DNA of 64,000 nt from positions 8,757-72,756 of the forward strand of contig CAVZUK010000001.1 of the NCBI GenBank assembly GCA_963778465.1, in the 5' to 3' direction. Under the pieces are notes generated by a model. The model was not told where the DNA came from. It saw only the letters and a list, made by a program, of their open reading frames with translations, and did no database searches. This document shows positions 34,458-43,254 of this stretch, piece after piece. Within the stretch, counting starts at the first letter, position 1. Every line of letters starts with the position of its first letter. This DNA comes from CAVZBW01 sp963778465. GTDB taxonomy: Bacteria; Actinomycetota; Acidimicrobiia; Acidimicrobiales; RAAP-2. Both the position numbers and the translations under genes were made by a program.

Positions 34458-36398
34458 CTAGGCGATCACGTAGTGGTCGGGGTCGACGGTCCGGGTCCAG
34501 TCCCAGTACCGGTCGATCGGCCACGGCGACAGCGTGAACACCTTGCCCTCGGGGTTCTTGTAGTGGCTGTGGGTGATGGAGGGGTGTGCCCACACGAGCT
34601 GGCTGATCTCGGACTGGTGCTGTTCGGCATACTCGTCGTGGGCGTCCTGGCGCACCTCGATGGTGCTCGCTCCCGATGCGAGGACGCGGTGGATCGCATC
34701 CATGGCGTAGTGCGCCTGGTACTCCGAGTGGTAGAAGAGGCTGGCGCCGTGCGCCAGGTTCGTCCCCGGGCCGTACATGCAGAACAGGTTCGGGAAGTTG
34801 GGAATCGTGATGCCGAGGTAGGCCGTCGGCTCGTCCGCCCACTGCTCCCGCAACGAGGCGCCGTGGCGCCCGGTCATCTCCATCGGGGCGAGAAACTCGT
34901 TGTGCCGGAACCCCGTCGCGTAGCAGATGATGTCCGCCTCGTGGAGAACGCCGTCCACGGTCACGACGCCCTCGGGCACGATCCGGTCGATGCCGGTGCG
35001 CACGTAGTCGACCTGTGGCTTGGCCAGGCATCGGAGCCAGGACCCGTTGTCCTGCAGCACGCGCTTGCCCATGGCCGGATAGTCGGGCGTCGTCTTCTCG
35101 ATCAGGTCCGGTCGATCGGCGAGGATCGACTGCATCCACGCCGCCAGGAGGTCCCGCCGCTGGGCGTTGGTCGAATTGACCGACTGGCCCGTCTCGTCGT
35201 GGTGGTCGGGGTCGATCCGGTACTGCTCCGTGCCGATGGCGATACCCGGGAACGTCATGAGGAACCGGAACCATCTCGCATAGAAGGGCAGGTGGCGCAG
35301 CGCCCAGCGGTCGCCGGGCGGCACGGTCGCGTGGTACATCATGTTGGGGATGATCCACTGAGCGGTGCGCTGGAAGATTGTCAGATGCCCGACGCGCTCG
35401 GCGATCGTCGGTGCGATCTGGAACCCGCTCGCCCCGGCGCCGACGAGGGCGAAGCGTGAGCCCGTGATGTCCAGCCCGGCCGGCCAGCGAGCAGAGTGGA
35501 ACGAGGGTCCGGCGAAGTCGTCCATCCCCGCGATCTCGGGAAGCCGGGGAAGGTTGAGCGAACCGACGGCGCTGATCACGAAGCGCGCCTCGAGGACCTC
35601 CTCGTCTCCGTCCGGTCCCCGCACGGCAACCTGCCACCGCTCCGTTGACTCGTCCCACGTGACCGACTCGACCGTCGTCCCGAAACGGCAGTGGGGCTGG
35701 AGCCCGTACTTGGTCACGATGCTCGAGAAGTACTCCTGGAGCTCCGGCTGCTGGCAGTAGTACTCGCTCCAGTGGTCGCCGGGCTCGAAGGAGTAGCAGT
35801 ACTGGTGGCTGCCGACGTCTACCCGGGCACCGGGATAGCTGTTCTCCCACCAGGTTCCGCCGGGCCCGTCGTTCTTGTCGACGATGGTGAACGGCAACCC
35901 GGCCTGGGCGAGCCGGATGCCCGCGAGGATGCCCGACTCCCCACAGCCGATCACGACGACGGGCGATGCCGCCTTGGACTCCTCCGGCACCTCCGGGCCC
36001 CAGGAGATGGCGAGGGCGTCGGCGCCGTCGAATTGCATGTCCTCCATGAACATGCCCTCGAGCGTGCCGCCGACGGGCTTTCGCCCGAGGAATTCCATCA
36101 TCTCGCGCAGGAGCTCGCGTGGGAGCGTATGCGGCTCGCATCCCCCGTCGCGATACGCGGCGATCGCGGGCACGGCCCGGCGACGCACCTCGGCGAGCTC
36201 GTCGTCGGGCATCCGACCCTGAAACTCCGTGGACACCGCCACCCGTGGCCCGATCTCTCCTCGGATCCAGGAGGGATCCCCGGTCATGTGGACGAGCGAG
36301 CACATCAGTGCCGGCACGCTGACGTCCTCGAGGGCGGCGGCGATCGCCTGATCGTCGTCGTCGAATGGTTCCCCCGCATGGGGGTTGCGGCCCGCCAT
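34458..36398 (-). CDS. Baeyer-Villiger-type flavin monooxygenase
   Basis: A 646-residue class B flavoprotein monooxygenase. Two Rossmann motifs (GCGESG at 151-156 for FAD, GAGASG at 320-325 for NADPH) flank the Baeyer-Villiger fingerprint FAGPSFHSARWP (295-306). An N-terminal extension of about 140 residues, as in steroid- and large-ketone-oxidising members, precedes the flavin domain. It would insert oxygen next to a ketone, giving an ester or lactone, which agrees with the SMP-30 lactonase and hydrolases nearby. Good ATG start at 36398. Confidence 0.93.
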   Translation of the reverse strand: MAGRNPHAGEPFDDDDQAIAAALEDVSVPALMCSLVHMTGDPSWIRGEIGPRVAVSTEFQGRMPDDELAEVRRRAVPAIAAYRDGGCEPHTLPRELLREMMEFLGRKPVGGTLEGMFMEDMQFDGADALAISWGPEVPEESKAASPVVVIGCGESGILAGIRLAQAGLPFTIVDKNDGPGGTWWENSYPGARVDVGSHQYCYSFEPGDHWSEYYCQQPELQEYFSSIVTKYGLQPHCRFGTTVESVTWDESTERWQVAVRGPDGDEEVLEARFVISAVGSLNLPRLPEIAGMDDFAGPSFHSARWPAGLDITGSRFALVGAGASGFQIAPTIAERVGHLTIFQRTAQWIIPNMMYHATVPPGDRWALRHLPFYARWFRFLMTFPGIAIGTEQYRIDPDHHDETGQSVNSTNAQRRDLLAAWMQSILADRPDLIEKTTPDYPAMGKRVLQDNGSWLRCLAKPQVDYVRTGIDRIVPEGVVTVDGVLHEADIICYATGFRHNEFLAPMEMTGRHGASLREQWADEPTAYLGITIPNFPNLFCMYGPGTNLAHGASLFYHSEYQAHYAMDAIHRVLASGASTIEVRQDAHDEYAEQHQSEISQLVWAHPSITHSHYKNPEGKVFTLSPWPIDRYWDWTRTVDPDHYVIA

Positions 36399-36463
36399 CG
36401 GCTAGACGATAGCTGCGCCGGCGTGCGCCGTCCCGAGCGGTGGGGACGCCGCGGCGTGGTGGC

Positions 36464-36703
36464 TCAGCCGGAGAGGAGCTGCTGGGCCCGGTCTACGTCG
36501 GTGGCGTCGAATGCCGCGACGTCGTGCGCTCCCACCTCCTCCGCCGCCCGTCGGAGCCGGCCGGGGTCGCGCCTCCTGAGGATCACCTCCGAGGCCCGGG
36601 GGTTTGCCGGGTGGGTCTCGAGCCCGATGGCGGAGCTGCCCCCGACCACGACCGCCGCCTGAGCGACCAGCTCGCCGGCGGGGTCGGCGTCGGGGGCGCT
36701 CAT
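36464..36703 (-). pseudogene. Truncated short-chain dehydrogenase (N-terminal remnant)
   Basis: The 79 residues from ATG 36703 read AAVVVGGSSAIGLET, then RRRDPGRLRRAAEEVGAHDVAAFDATDVDRAQQLL. That is the first beta-alpha-beta part of an SDR with the nucleotide-binding glycines. The segment between them (HPANPRAS) is degraded, and the protein stops before the NNAG and Tyr-Lys catalytic parts. No continuation is seen in other frames downstream. The ATG overlaps the stop of the VOC gene. Decayed gene remnant. Confidence 0.7.
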
Positions 36704-37143
36704 CGCCCGGGGAGGCGTGTCGTGATCTCCTGGACGAACCAGCCGTTGCCGTCCGGGTCGCGGAACGAGACGAAGGAGCCGTAGCTCGCGCGCTCCGGAG
36801 CGGGGCCGAGGACCCGTGCGGCCTCCCCTGCGTGGTGGAAGACCCCGCCGGCATCGTGGAACACGTCGCTCACCTCGACGCCATGCCCGACCAGGCCGGC
36901 CCGGGCCGCCTCGATGTCGTCGACCACCAGTTGCAGGCCGTCCGCCGAGCCGGGTGCGGCCGAGGTGACCCCGCTGCCGAGGATGATGGAGCATGCCGAC
37001 CCCGGAGGGGTCATCTGCACCACGCGGAAACCGTCCTCGCCGGCGATGTCGGCATCGAGCCTCCATCCCAGCATCTTGTAGAAGTCCCGGGCTCGATCCA
37101 CGTCGGAGACGGGCACTACCACCACTTCGAGCCTCATGTCCAT
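36700..37143 (-). CDS. VOC (glyoxalase/bleomycin resistance) family protein
   Basis: A 147-residue vicinal-oxygen-chelate protein with two beta-alpha-beta-beta-beta modules: VVVPVSDVDRARDFYKMLGWRLDAD at the N-terminus and GNGWFVQEIT at the end, where the last Glu is a usual metal ligand. Members are lyases, epimerases or dioxygenases, so the reaction is open. ATG at 37143 or 37137. Confidence 0.85.
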   Translation of the reverse strand: MDMRLEVVVVPVSDVDRARDFYKMLGWRLDADIAGEDGFRVVQMTPPGSACSIILGSGVTSAAPGSADGLQLVVDDIEAARAGLVGHGVEVSDVFHDAGGVFHHAGEAARVLGPAPERASYGSFVSFRDPDGNGWFVQEITTRLPGR

Positions 37144-37186
37144 GACGGCGCTCCTGTCGCTTGCCGGTGATGTCCCGTCGCCGTTC

Positions 37187-37268
37187 TCGCTGCCGCTGCC
37201 ACTGCCGCTGCCGGGCAGACGGGGACGGGCAGACGGGGACGGGCAGACGGGGACGGGCAGACGGGGCC
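37187..37268. repeat. Tandem repeats between the VOC and SnoaL-like genes
   Basis: A 14-base unit GGGCAGACGGGGAC occurs at 37213, 37227 and 37241 and, with a last-base change, at 37255-37268. It is preceded by a CTGCCG-type six-base repeat from about 37187. This lies upstream of the VOC gene. Confidence 0.85.
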
Positions 37269-37325
37269 GCCATCATGATCGCGCTCAGGATCGCCCGGCC
37301 GCCTCCCTCCTGGCGGGAGTGGGCC

Positions 37326-37736
37326 TCAGTAGGGCGAGGGTTGGTTGAAGACGATGACGAGGCTCACGATCTTGCCGTCCCGGACGCTGAAGTAGTTCGA
37401 CAGGACCAAATCCTCGGGGAGGTTGGTCTTGTCGTACGTCCCGTCGTACTTGGCCCGCACGATGACGTCGCCGTAGTGGTCGACGACCTCGAGCACGTCC
37501 ATCGTGACGTGATCGCCGACGAGCTCCTTGTCCACGAACCGCCGGATCGCGTCGGCGCCGGTGATCTCGCGGCGGTTGTCGTTGACGTAGGCATCGGCGG
37601 CGAACGTCGCCATGATCCGGTCGACGTCGAAGCCGTTGACGGCCGAGATGTGCTCGGCCACGACGTCGGGCAGCGTGGCGGTCTCGGGTCGCCCGGCGGT
37701 GGTGGGTCGCTCGGCGGCGGTGTGCTCGGTAGGCAT
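37326..37736 (-). CDS. SnoaL-like / NTF2-fold protein
   Basis: A 136-residue NTF2-fold protein (VVAEHISAVNGFDVDRIMATFAADAYVNDNRREITG, then VVDHYGDVIVRAKYDG). The pattern is that of SnoaL-like polyketide cyclase relatives. ATG at 37736 follows GAGGAGGA. It is divergently transcribed from the MerR gene at 37862, and the MerR operator lies between them, so MerR probably controls it. Confidence 0.85.
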   Translation of the reverse strand: MPTEHTAAERPTTAGRPETATLPDVVAEHISAVNGFDVDRIMATFAADAYVNDNRREITGADAIRRFVDKELVGDHVTMDVLEVVDHYGDVIVRAKYDGTYDKTNLPEDLVLSNYFSVRDGKIVSLVIVFNQPSPY

Positions 37737-37824
37737 CTGGTCTGTTCCTCCTCGTAGGCGCTGGGAATCTCCCCCCACACCGTCTCCGGTCCCGTTGGGG
37801 GAGAGTCAACCCCGCCTTCTGGGC

Positions 37825-37855
37825 TTGAACCTCCCCCTGGGGGAGGTCCGATACT
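37825..37855 (+). promoter_or_regulatory. MerR-type promoter with central dyad
   Basis: A -35 box TTGAAC (37825-37830) and a -10 box GATACT (37850-37855) are 19 bases apart, the long spacer that MerR proteins correct by bending DNA. Inside the spacer ACCTCCCCC (37829-37837) pairs perfectly with GGGGGAGGT (37839-37847) around one T. Transcription would start at or next to the MerR ATG at 37862, so the mRNA is probably leaderless. The same operator can serve the divergent SnoaL gene. Confidence 0.75.
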
Positions 37856-37861
37856 GGTGGG

Positions 37862-38698
37862 ATGCGACCATCGCTTCCGATCGGCGACTTCTCGAGGGCG
37901 ACGCATCTGAGCATCAAGGCCTTGCGCTACTACCACCGGGTCGGGCTCCTCGAGCCCGCCGAGGTCGACGCGGCGACGGGCCACCGGCGCTACACCCCCG
38001 ATCAGATCGCCAGCGCGCAGGTCATCAAGCGGCTCCGCGCTCTCGACATGCCGGTCGACGAGGTGGGTGCGGTGATCCACACGAAGGAGGTCGGGAGGCG
38101 CAACGATCTGATCTCCGTCCACCTCTGTCGGCTCGAGGACGCACTCGCGAGGACGCAGGAGGCGACCGCCTCTCTGCGCGATCTCCTCGAGCCCCAGGAG
38201 GAGCCGACGACCGAGGCCTTCGAGCACCGCAGGATCGGGGCCACCGAGACGGCGGCCGTCCACGACGTCGTCGACCTCGAGGACATCTCCTCGTGGTTCC
38301 AGGGAGCGTTCGGCGAGATTCACGCCGTGCTGGGCGCCCAGGGGCTCCGCCCGGCCGGGGCCAGTGGTGGGATCTACGCGACCGAGCTCTTCGCGCACGA
38401 GCGGGGCGAGTGCACCGTCTTCGTGCCCGCGACCGGGGCCGTCCGTGCCTCCGGTCGTGTCGAGCAGTTGGTCGTGCCCGGCATCGAGATGGCGATCACC
38501 ACCCATGCCGGCAACCACCGCGACATCGACCGTTCGTACGGCTCCCTTGCGACCTACGTGGCCGAGCACGCCATCGCGGTCGAGGGTCCCATCCGCGAGT
38601 ACTACGTGGTGGGCAGGCGGGAGACCTCCGACGAGGCGCGGTGGGTCACCGAGATCGGTTGGCCCATCTTCGACGTGGGATCGGGCCGCTCGGCCTGA
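37862..38698 (+). CDS. MerR family regulator with GyrI-like effector domain
   Basis: A 278-residue regulator. Residues about 7-75 are the winged helix-turn-helix of MerR proteins (IGDFSRATHLSIKALRYYHRVGLL...GHRRYTPDQI), followed by a coiled coil (about 85-120). The C-terminal half (about 130-270) is a GyrI/BmrR-like ligand-binding domain that typically senses hydrophobic cations or drugs. The gene lies right behind its own MerR-type promoter. The D12 methylase gene follows on the same strand about 95 bases later. Confidence 0.9.
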   Translation: MRPSLPIGDFSRATHLSIKALRYYHRVGLLEPAEVDAATGHRRYTPDQIASAQVIKRLRALDMPVDEVGAVIHTKEVGRRNDLISVHLCRLEDALARTQEATASLRDLLEPQEEPTTEAFEHRRIGATETAAVHDVVDLEDISSWFQGAFGEIHAVLGAQGLRPAGASGGIYATELFAHERGECTVFVPATGAVRASGRVEQLVVPGIEMAITTHAGNHRDIDRSYGSLATYVAEHAIAVEGPIREYYVVGRRETSDEARWVTEIGWPIFDVGSGRSA

Positions 38699-38793
38699 CG
38701 ATGCCGACCGGAGCGCACGCCGACCGTCCCGAAACGCGTGCCGACCGGCCGCTAGCATCGGTGCCGCAACCAAGGGAGGGCTCGCGTCCGCCG

Positions 38794-39915
38794 GTGATCA
38801 AGTACATCGGATCAAAGAGAAGGCTCGTGCCCGTCCTCGGAGAGATGCTGGCCTCCAGCGGCGCCTCGACCGCGCTCGATCTCTTCACCGGTACCACCCG
38901 GGTGGCTCAGGAGTTCAAGCGGCGTGGCGCTTCCGTCACGGCCGTCGACACGGCCCGATACTCCGAGGTCTTCGCGAGATGCCACATCCAGACGGATGGG
39001 AGCGCGGTCGAAAAGGACGACCTGCGCGAAGCGCTCGAGTACCTCAACGCCCTACCCGGGAAGGCGGGGTACTTCACCGAGACGTTCTGCGTCCGGTCCC
39101 GGTTCTTCCAGCCCTTCAACGGCGAGAGGGTGGATGCCATCCGGGATCGGATCGAGTCGGACTTCGGAGGAAGCGACCTCTATCCCATCCTGCTCACCAG
39201 CCTCATCGACGCCGCGGATCGCGTCGACTCGACGACGGGACTGCAGATGGCCTACGTGAAACGCTGGGCTCCCCGCTCCTACAACCGCCTGGAGCTTCGT
39301 GCGCCCGAGCTCTTGGCGGGTCCCGGGCGGGCCGTCCGGGCTGATGCGACCGAAGTGGTCGAGACGCTGGGCGAGTTCGACCTGGCCTACCTCGACCCTC
39401 CCTACAACCAGCACCGCTACTTCACCAACTACCACATCTGGGAGACGCTGGTGGCCTGGGACGACCCCGACCACTACGGGAAGGCGTGCAAGCGGGTCGA
39501 CTCGCGCGACGCGTCCAACAAGAGCGCGTTCAATCGCAGGCGAGAGATGCCCGAGGCCCTGCGGGAGGCCATCCGCCAGGTGCGGGCCCGCGTGCTGGTG
39601 CTGTCGTACAACGACGAGTCCTGGGTCTCTCTCGATCAGCTCGCGGCGTGGTGCTCCGTGCGTGGCCACGTGCACGCGCTGGCGTTCGACTCCAAGCGCT
39701 ACGTGGGGGCGCAGATCGGCATCTACAACCCGAGCGGGCAGCGGGTCGGCGAGGTGACCCGCCTGAGGAACCTCGAATACGTGCTGGTCGCAGGGTCGAA
39801 GTCCGACGTCGAGGCGGTGGTGGCCCCGCACGAGGCGCAAGCCGGAGCGGTCGGCGCTCAGCGATCCGGCAAGCCGGCAAGCTCGGCCTCCGCCAACAGC
39901 GCCTGTCTCGCGTAG
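38794..39915 (+). CDS. D12 class N6-adenine DNA methyltransferase
   Basis: A 373-residue DNA methyltransferase that uses S-adenosylmethionine. IKYIGSKRRLVPVLGEML at the N-terminus is the SAM-binding motif in its D12 form. ALDLFTGTTRVAQEF is motif I, and LAYLDPPYNQHRY carries the catalytic DPPY. GTG at 38794 has AAGGGAGGG upstream, though somewhat distant; GTG 38761 and ATG 38701 are in-frame alternatives. No restriction endonuclease gene is visible nearby, so it may be an orphan or phage-derived methylase. The 3' end overlaps the end of the convergent cyclase gene by 58 bases. Confidence 0.88.
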   Translation: MIKYIGSKRRLVPVLGEMLASSGASTALDLFTGTTRVAQEFKRRGASVTAVDTARYSEVFARCHIQTDGSAVEKDDLREALEYLNALPGKAGYFTETFCVRSRFFQPFNGERVDAIRDRIESDFGGSDLYPILLTSLIDAADRVDSTTGLQMAYVKRWAPRSYNRLELRAPELLAGPGRAVRADATEVVETLGEFDLAYLDPPYNQHRYFTNYHIWETLVAWDDPDHYGKACKRVDSRDASNKSAFNRRREMPEALREAIRQVRARVLVLSYNDESWVSLDQLAAWCSVRGHVHALAFDSKRYVGAQIGIYNPSGQRVGEVTRLRNLEYVLVAGSKSDVEAVVAPHEAQAGAVGAQRSGKPASSASANSACLA

Positions 39916-42900
39916 CCACGCTCGACGGATTGGTGGCGCGCCGAGCGCGAGATGCTCGCGTGCCCGTTCGACGTCGCCCTGCCGACCGCGAGCCTTGTAC
40001 ATCCGACCGAACGCAAGATGTCCCCGCGCCTCGGCAAAGCGCAGGTCTCCTCGCGCACAGAGCTGTGCGGCATAGGTGAGGTAGGACTCGGCCTCGTCGT
40101 GACGCCCGAGCACCGTCGCGAGCCCGCCCAGTGGGTTGGCGATCGGCCCGCTGCTGGTGGTCGGTTGCTCGTTCGCGACCTGGCCGCCGTAGGGCGCAAG
40201 CAGGTCGAGGAGCACCTGGGCGGCCCGCACGTCGCGCAGCTCGATGGCGGCGTAGGCATAGGGCCCCATCGTGTCGACCCACGTGGCGTCCTCCGGGACC
40301 GAGGCGAACTGGTCGCCTGCGGCTTCCTCGAGGAGCGCCCGGGCCCGGGTCTCGTCGCCTTCCTCGAGAATCGCCATGACGAGGATCGCCCGGTACGCGG
40401 GAGTGTCCGGGTGCTCCTCGAGCGACCGTTCGATGAGCGGAACCAGCTCGCCCAACCGACCCTGTTGGAGCCGAATGCTCGCCAGTTGGCCTCCATAGAA
40501 GGGGATGGCATCGGGCTGGCCCGTGTCCATCCCGATGCGGAGCGCCCGCTCGGCGAGGCCGTCCGCACGGTCGGGCTCCCCGACCATCAGGGCCTCGGTC
40601 GCCTCGTTGACCGCGTGGATCCAGAGGTAGGTGGGCTCTCGTAGCCGCTCGGTCAGCCGCCTCGCGCGTCCCAGGCAACTTGCGGCGAGCTCGAAGTCGC
40701 CTCCCTGGATGGCGGTCTTCCGCCGGACGGTGAGGGCGCGCAGGAGCAAGCCGGGATCGGCCAGCGACTCCGCGAGCTCCAGCACCTCGATGGAGATCCC
40801 CAGGCGCTGTTGGTGCATCCGGGGAACCGAAAGTGGTGTTTGCACCAGATCTGCGACGACGACGGTGGTCTCGGCGTGCCCGAGCCTCCTTGCCATGGAG
40901 AGCGCCTCGTCTGCCAGCTCGACGCGACGGTCCAACGAGCTGCCGAACGTCAGCTCGGTGCAGAGGGTGGCGAGGAGAAGGGCGCGTTCGCGGCTGTCCG
41001 AAGCCGGGAGCGCGGCGAGCGCCGCTTCGAGGACGGAGATCCTCTCCGTGTCGATCTCGAGAGCCGAGCTGACGAGGCCCCGGTTGTTACCGAGCGCGGC
41101 CGATACCAGCCGGTCGGTGTCGGAGAGCTCTCTCGCACGGCGGGCGGCGTCGAGGAAGGTCTCCCGGTAGTCCGAGGAGCCGGCCTGCCGCTGCGCGGTG
41201 CCAAGGCCGAGGAGGAGGTCCATCCGGAGGCTGGCGTCCGGATCGGTGTCGTCCTCGAGGAGCGCCAGCGCTTGGGAGAAATGGCGCACTGCTTCGTCGG
41301 GCGCCAGCGCCTCGAGTGCCGCCGTGCCCGCCTGCAGCCCGTAGGAGACGGCCTTGGCCAGCTCGACGGGGCGGGTGGCATTGGACCAGTGGTAGGCCAG
41401 CTCGGCCACACGCCGGCCCGGCACCCCGCGGCAGGCGGCCTCGATGGCCTCGGCGACGCTGCGGTGGACCCGCGCTCGACGGGTCGCCCCGAGCTCCTGG
41501 TACAGCGTGTGCTGCACCAGTGCGTGGGAGAAGGTGTAGCACCCGGCGCGCTCGTGCACCTCCCGGACGAGCGCGGCAGAGCTCGCCCCGTCGAGGATGT
41601 CGAGCAGCTCGTCCTCGGAGCGGTCGCTGACCGCGGCCAGCAGGTCGAGGTCGAACTCCCGTCCGATGACCGATGCAAGCGACAGGGCTCTCCTCGCGCC
41701 CTCCCCCAGCCGGGCCACACGGGACGCCACGACCTGCACCACGCTCTCGGGCAGGGTCCACCGCTCGAGGTCCTCTCGAGCCTGCCAGCGGCCGGACTCG
41801 GTCCGAAAGATGACGCCGGTCTCGTAGAGGTGGGCCAGGACCTCGCCGACGAAGTAGGGATTGCCTTCCGTCTCCCGGTAGAGGGCGAGCGCGAGCTCGT
41901 GACCGGGCTCGGCGAGCTCGTGGCCCGCGGCGGCCTCGAGGAAGGCGACCACACCGGCGTCGTCGAGACCGGTGAGGTCGATCTCGCTCACCCTGGGCTC
42001 CCTCCGCAGGGTGACCAGGGCGGAGGTGAGCGGGTGGGCGTCGGTGAGCTCCGAGCGGCGGTAGGTGCCGATGACGAGAAGCCGGATGGCGTCGTCGCTC
42101 GTCACGAGGAGGCGGAGGAGCTGGAGGCTTCCCTTGTCCGCCCACTGCAGGTCGTCGAGCACGAGGACGACGACCTGGGATTGGGCCACCTGGCTCAGGA
42201 GACCCACGGCGGCGCCCAGCAGCAGGTAGCGCTCGGTGTCCGGGTCCGAGCTCTGTCGGACGGGCAGCTCGCCCAACCGCTTGCCGAGGGCCGGGACCAT
42301 CCGGGCCAGTTCCGCGCCGTAGGTCTGGACGTGGGAAGCGAGGACCTCGTCGGGGGCGGACGCGACGTAGTGGTGCAGGGCCTCGGCAAACGGGCCGTAC
42401 GGCACGGCCAGGTCCTCGTCGCAGCGCCCGAGCAGGACGCAGGCTCCCGCTTCGTGGGCGAGGCGTGCCGCATGGGCGGCCAGCGCGGTCTTGCCGACGC
42501 CGGGATCCCCCGAGATCAAGACGACCCCGCGACCGTCACCCGCCGCCGCGCTCTTGAGGGCGTGAGCCAGGTGGTCGAGCTCTCGCTGCCGTCCGATCAT
42601 GCCGACGGCGGGTGCGATCGCCAGGCGCGTCGGGAGGGGGATCTGGCTCGTGCCGGTTTCGGCCTCGGCGTCAGGGAGGGGGTCCCAGGAGACCTCGAGG
42701 ACCTCGATCGGCTCGGCCAGACCCTTCAGCTGCATCTCGCCCAGCGAGTGGAGGGTGTGGGCGATCCGCCGCCCGGCCATCATCCTGACGAATTCTGTCG
42801 TGAGGATCTGGCCGCCCCGGGCCTCGGCGCACAGCCGTGCCGATTCGACTACCGGGTCGCCAAAGTAGTCGTCGCCCTCTCGGCTGGCCTCGCCGGTGCT

Positions 42901-43191
42901 GAGCCCGACCCGGAGTCCGAGGGAGTGGTCGCCGGTGCGGTTCTCCCGGTCGACGGCTTGTTGCATGGCCACCGCGCACGCGAGGGCCGCCGAGCCGCTC
43001 GGGAAGACCACCATGATCCCGTCGCCCAGGTTCTTGACCTCGGTGCCTCCGGTTGCGGCGACCGCCTTGCGCAGCGCGGAGAAGTGTGCCCGTCGCAACG
43101 AGTCCGCCGCCTCGGGCACGAGCGACGAGGCGAGCTCCGTCGATCCGACGAGGTCGGTGAAAAGAATTGTGACGTTCTCGGTCTGGGCCAT
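39858..43191 (-). pseudogene. Cyclase-AAA-TPR regulator, paralogue A, C-terminal frameshift
   Basis: A large signalling protein. Residues about 5-160 are a class III nucleotide cyclase domain with both metal-binding Asp regions intact (ILFTDLVGSTEL and KNLGDGIMVVF). The usual Asn before the transition-state Arg is replaced (VVESARL). A STAND ATPase follows (ISGDPGVGKTALAAHA, VVLVLDDLQWAD), then some 600 residues of TPR-like helices. Near 39,941 one extra base breaks the frame: REHLAL continues as ARHQSVERGYARQALLAEAELAGLPDR to the stop at 39858. Without that base the protein is 1,110 residues, the length of its neighbour. Start ATG 43191. Confidence 0.85.
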
Positions 43192-43254
43192 CCCGTTCCC
43201 CAACCCCTCTTGGGTGGTGGCAACAGTAGGGGGGCCGGAGGAAGCTGTCGACCT

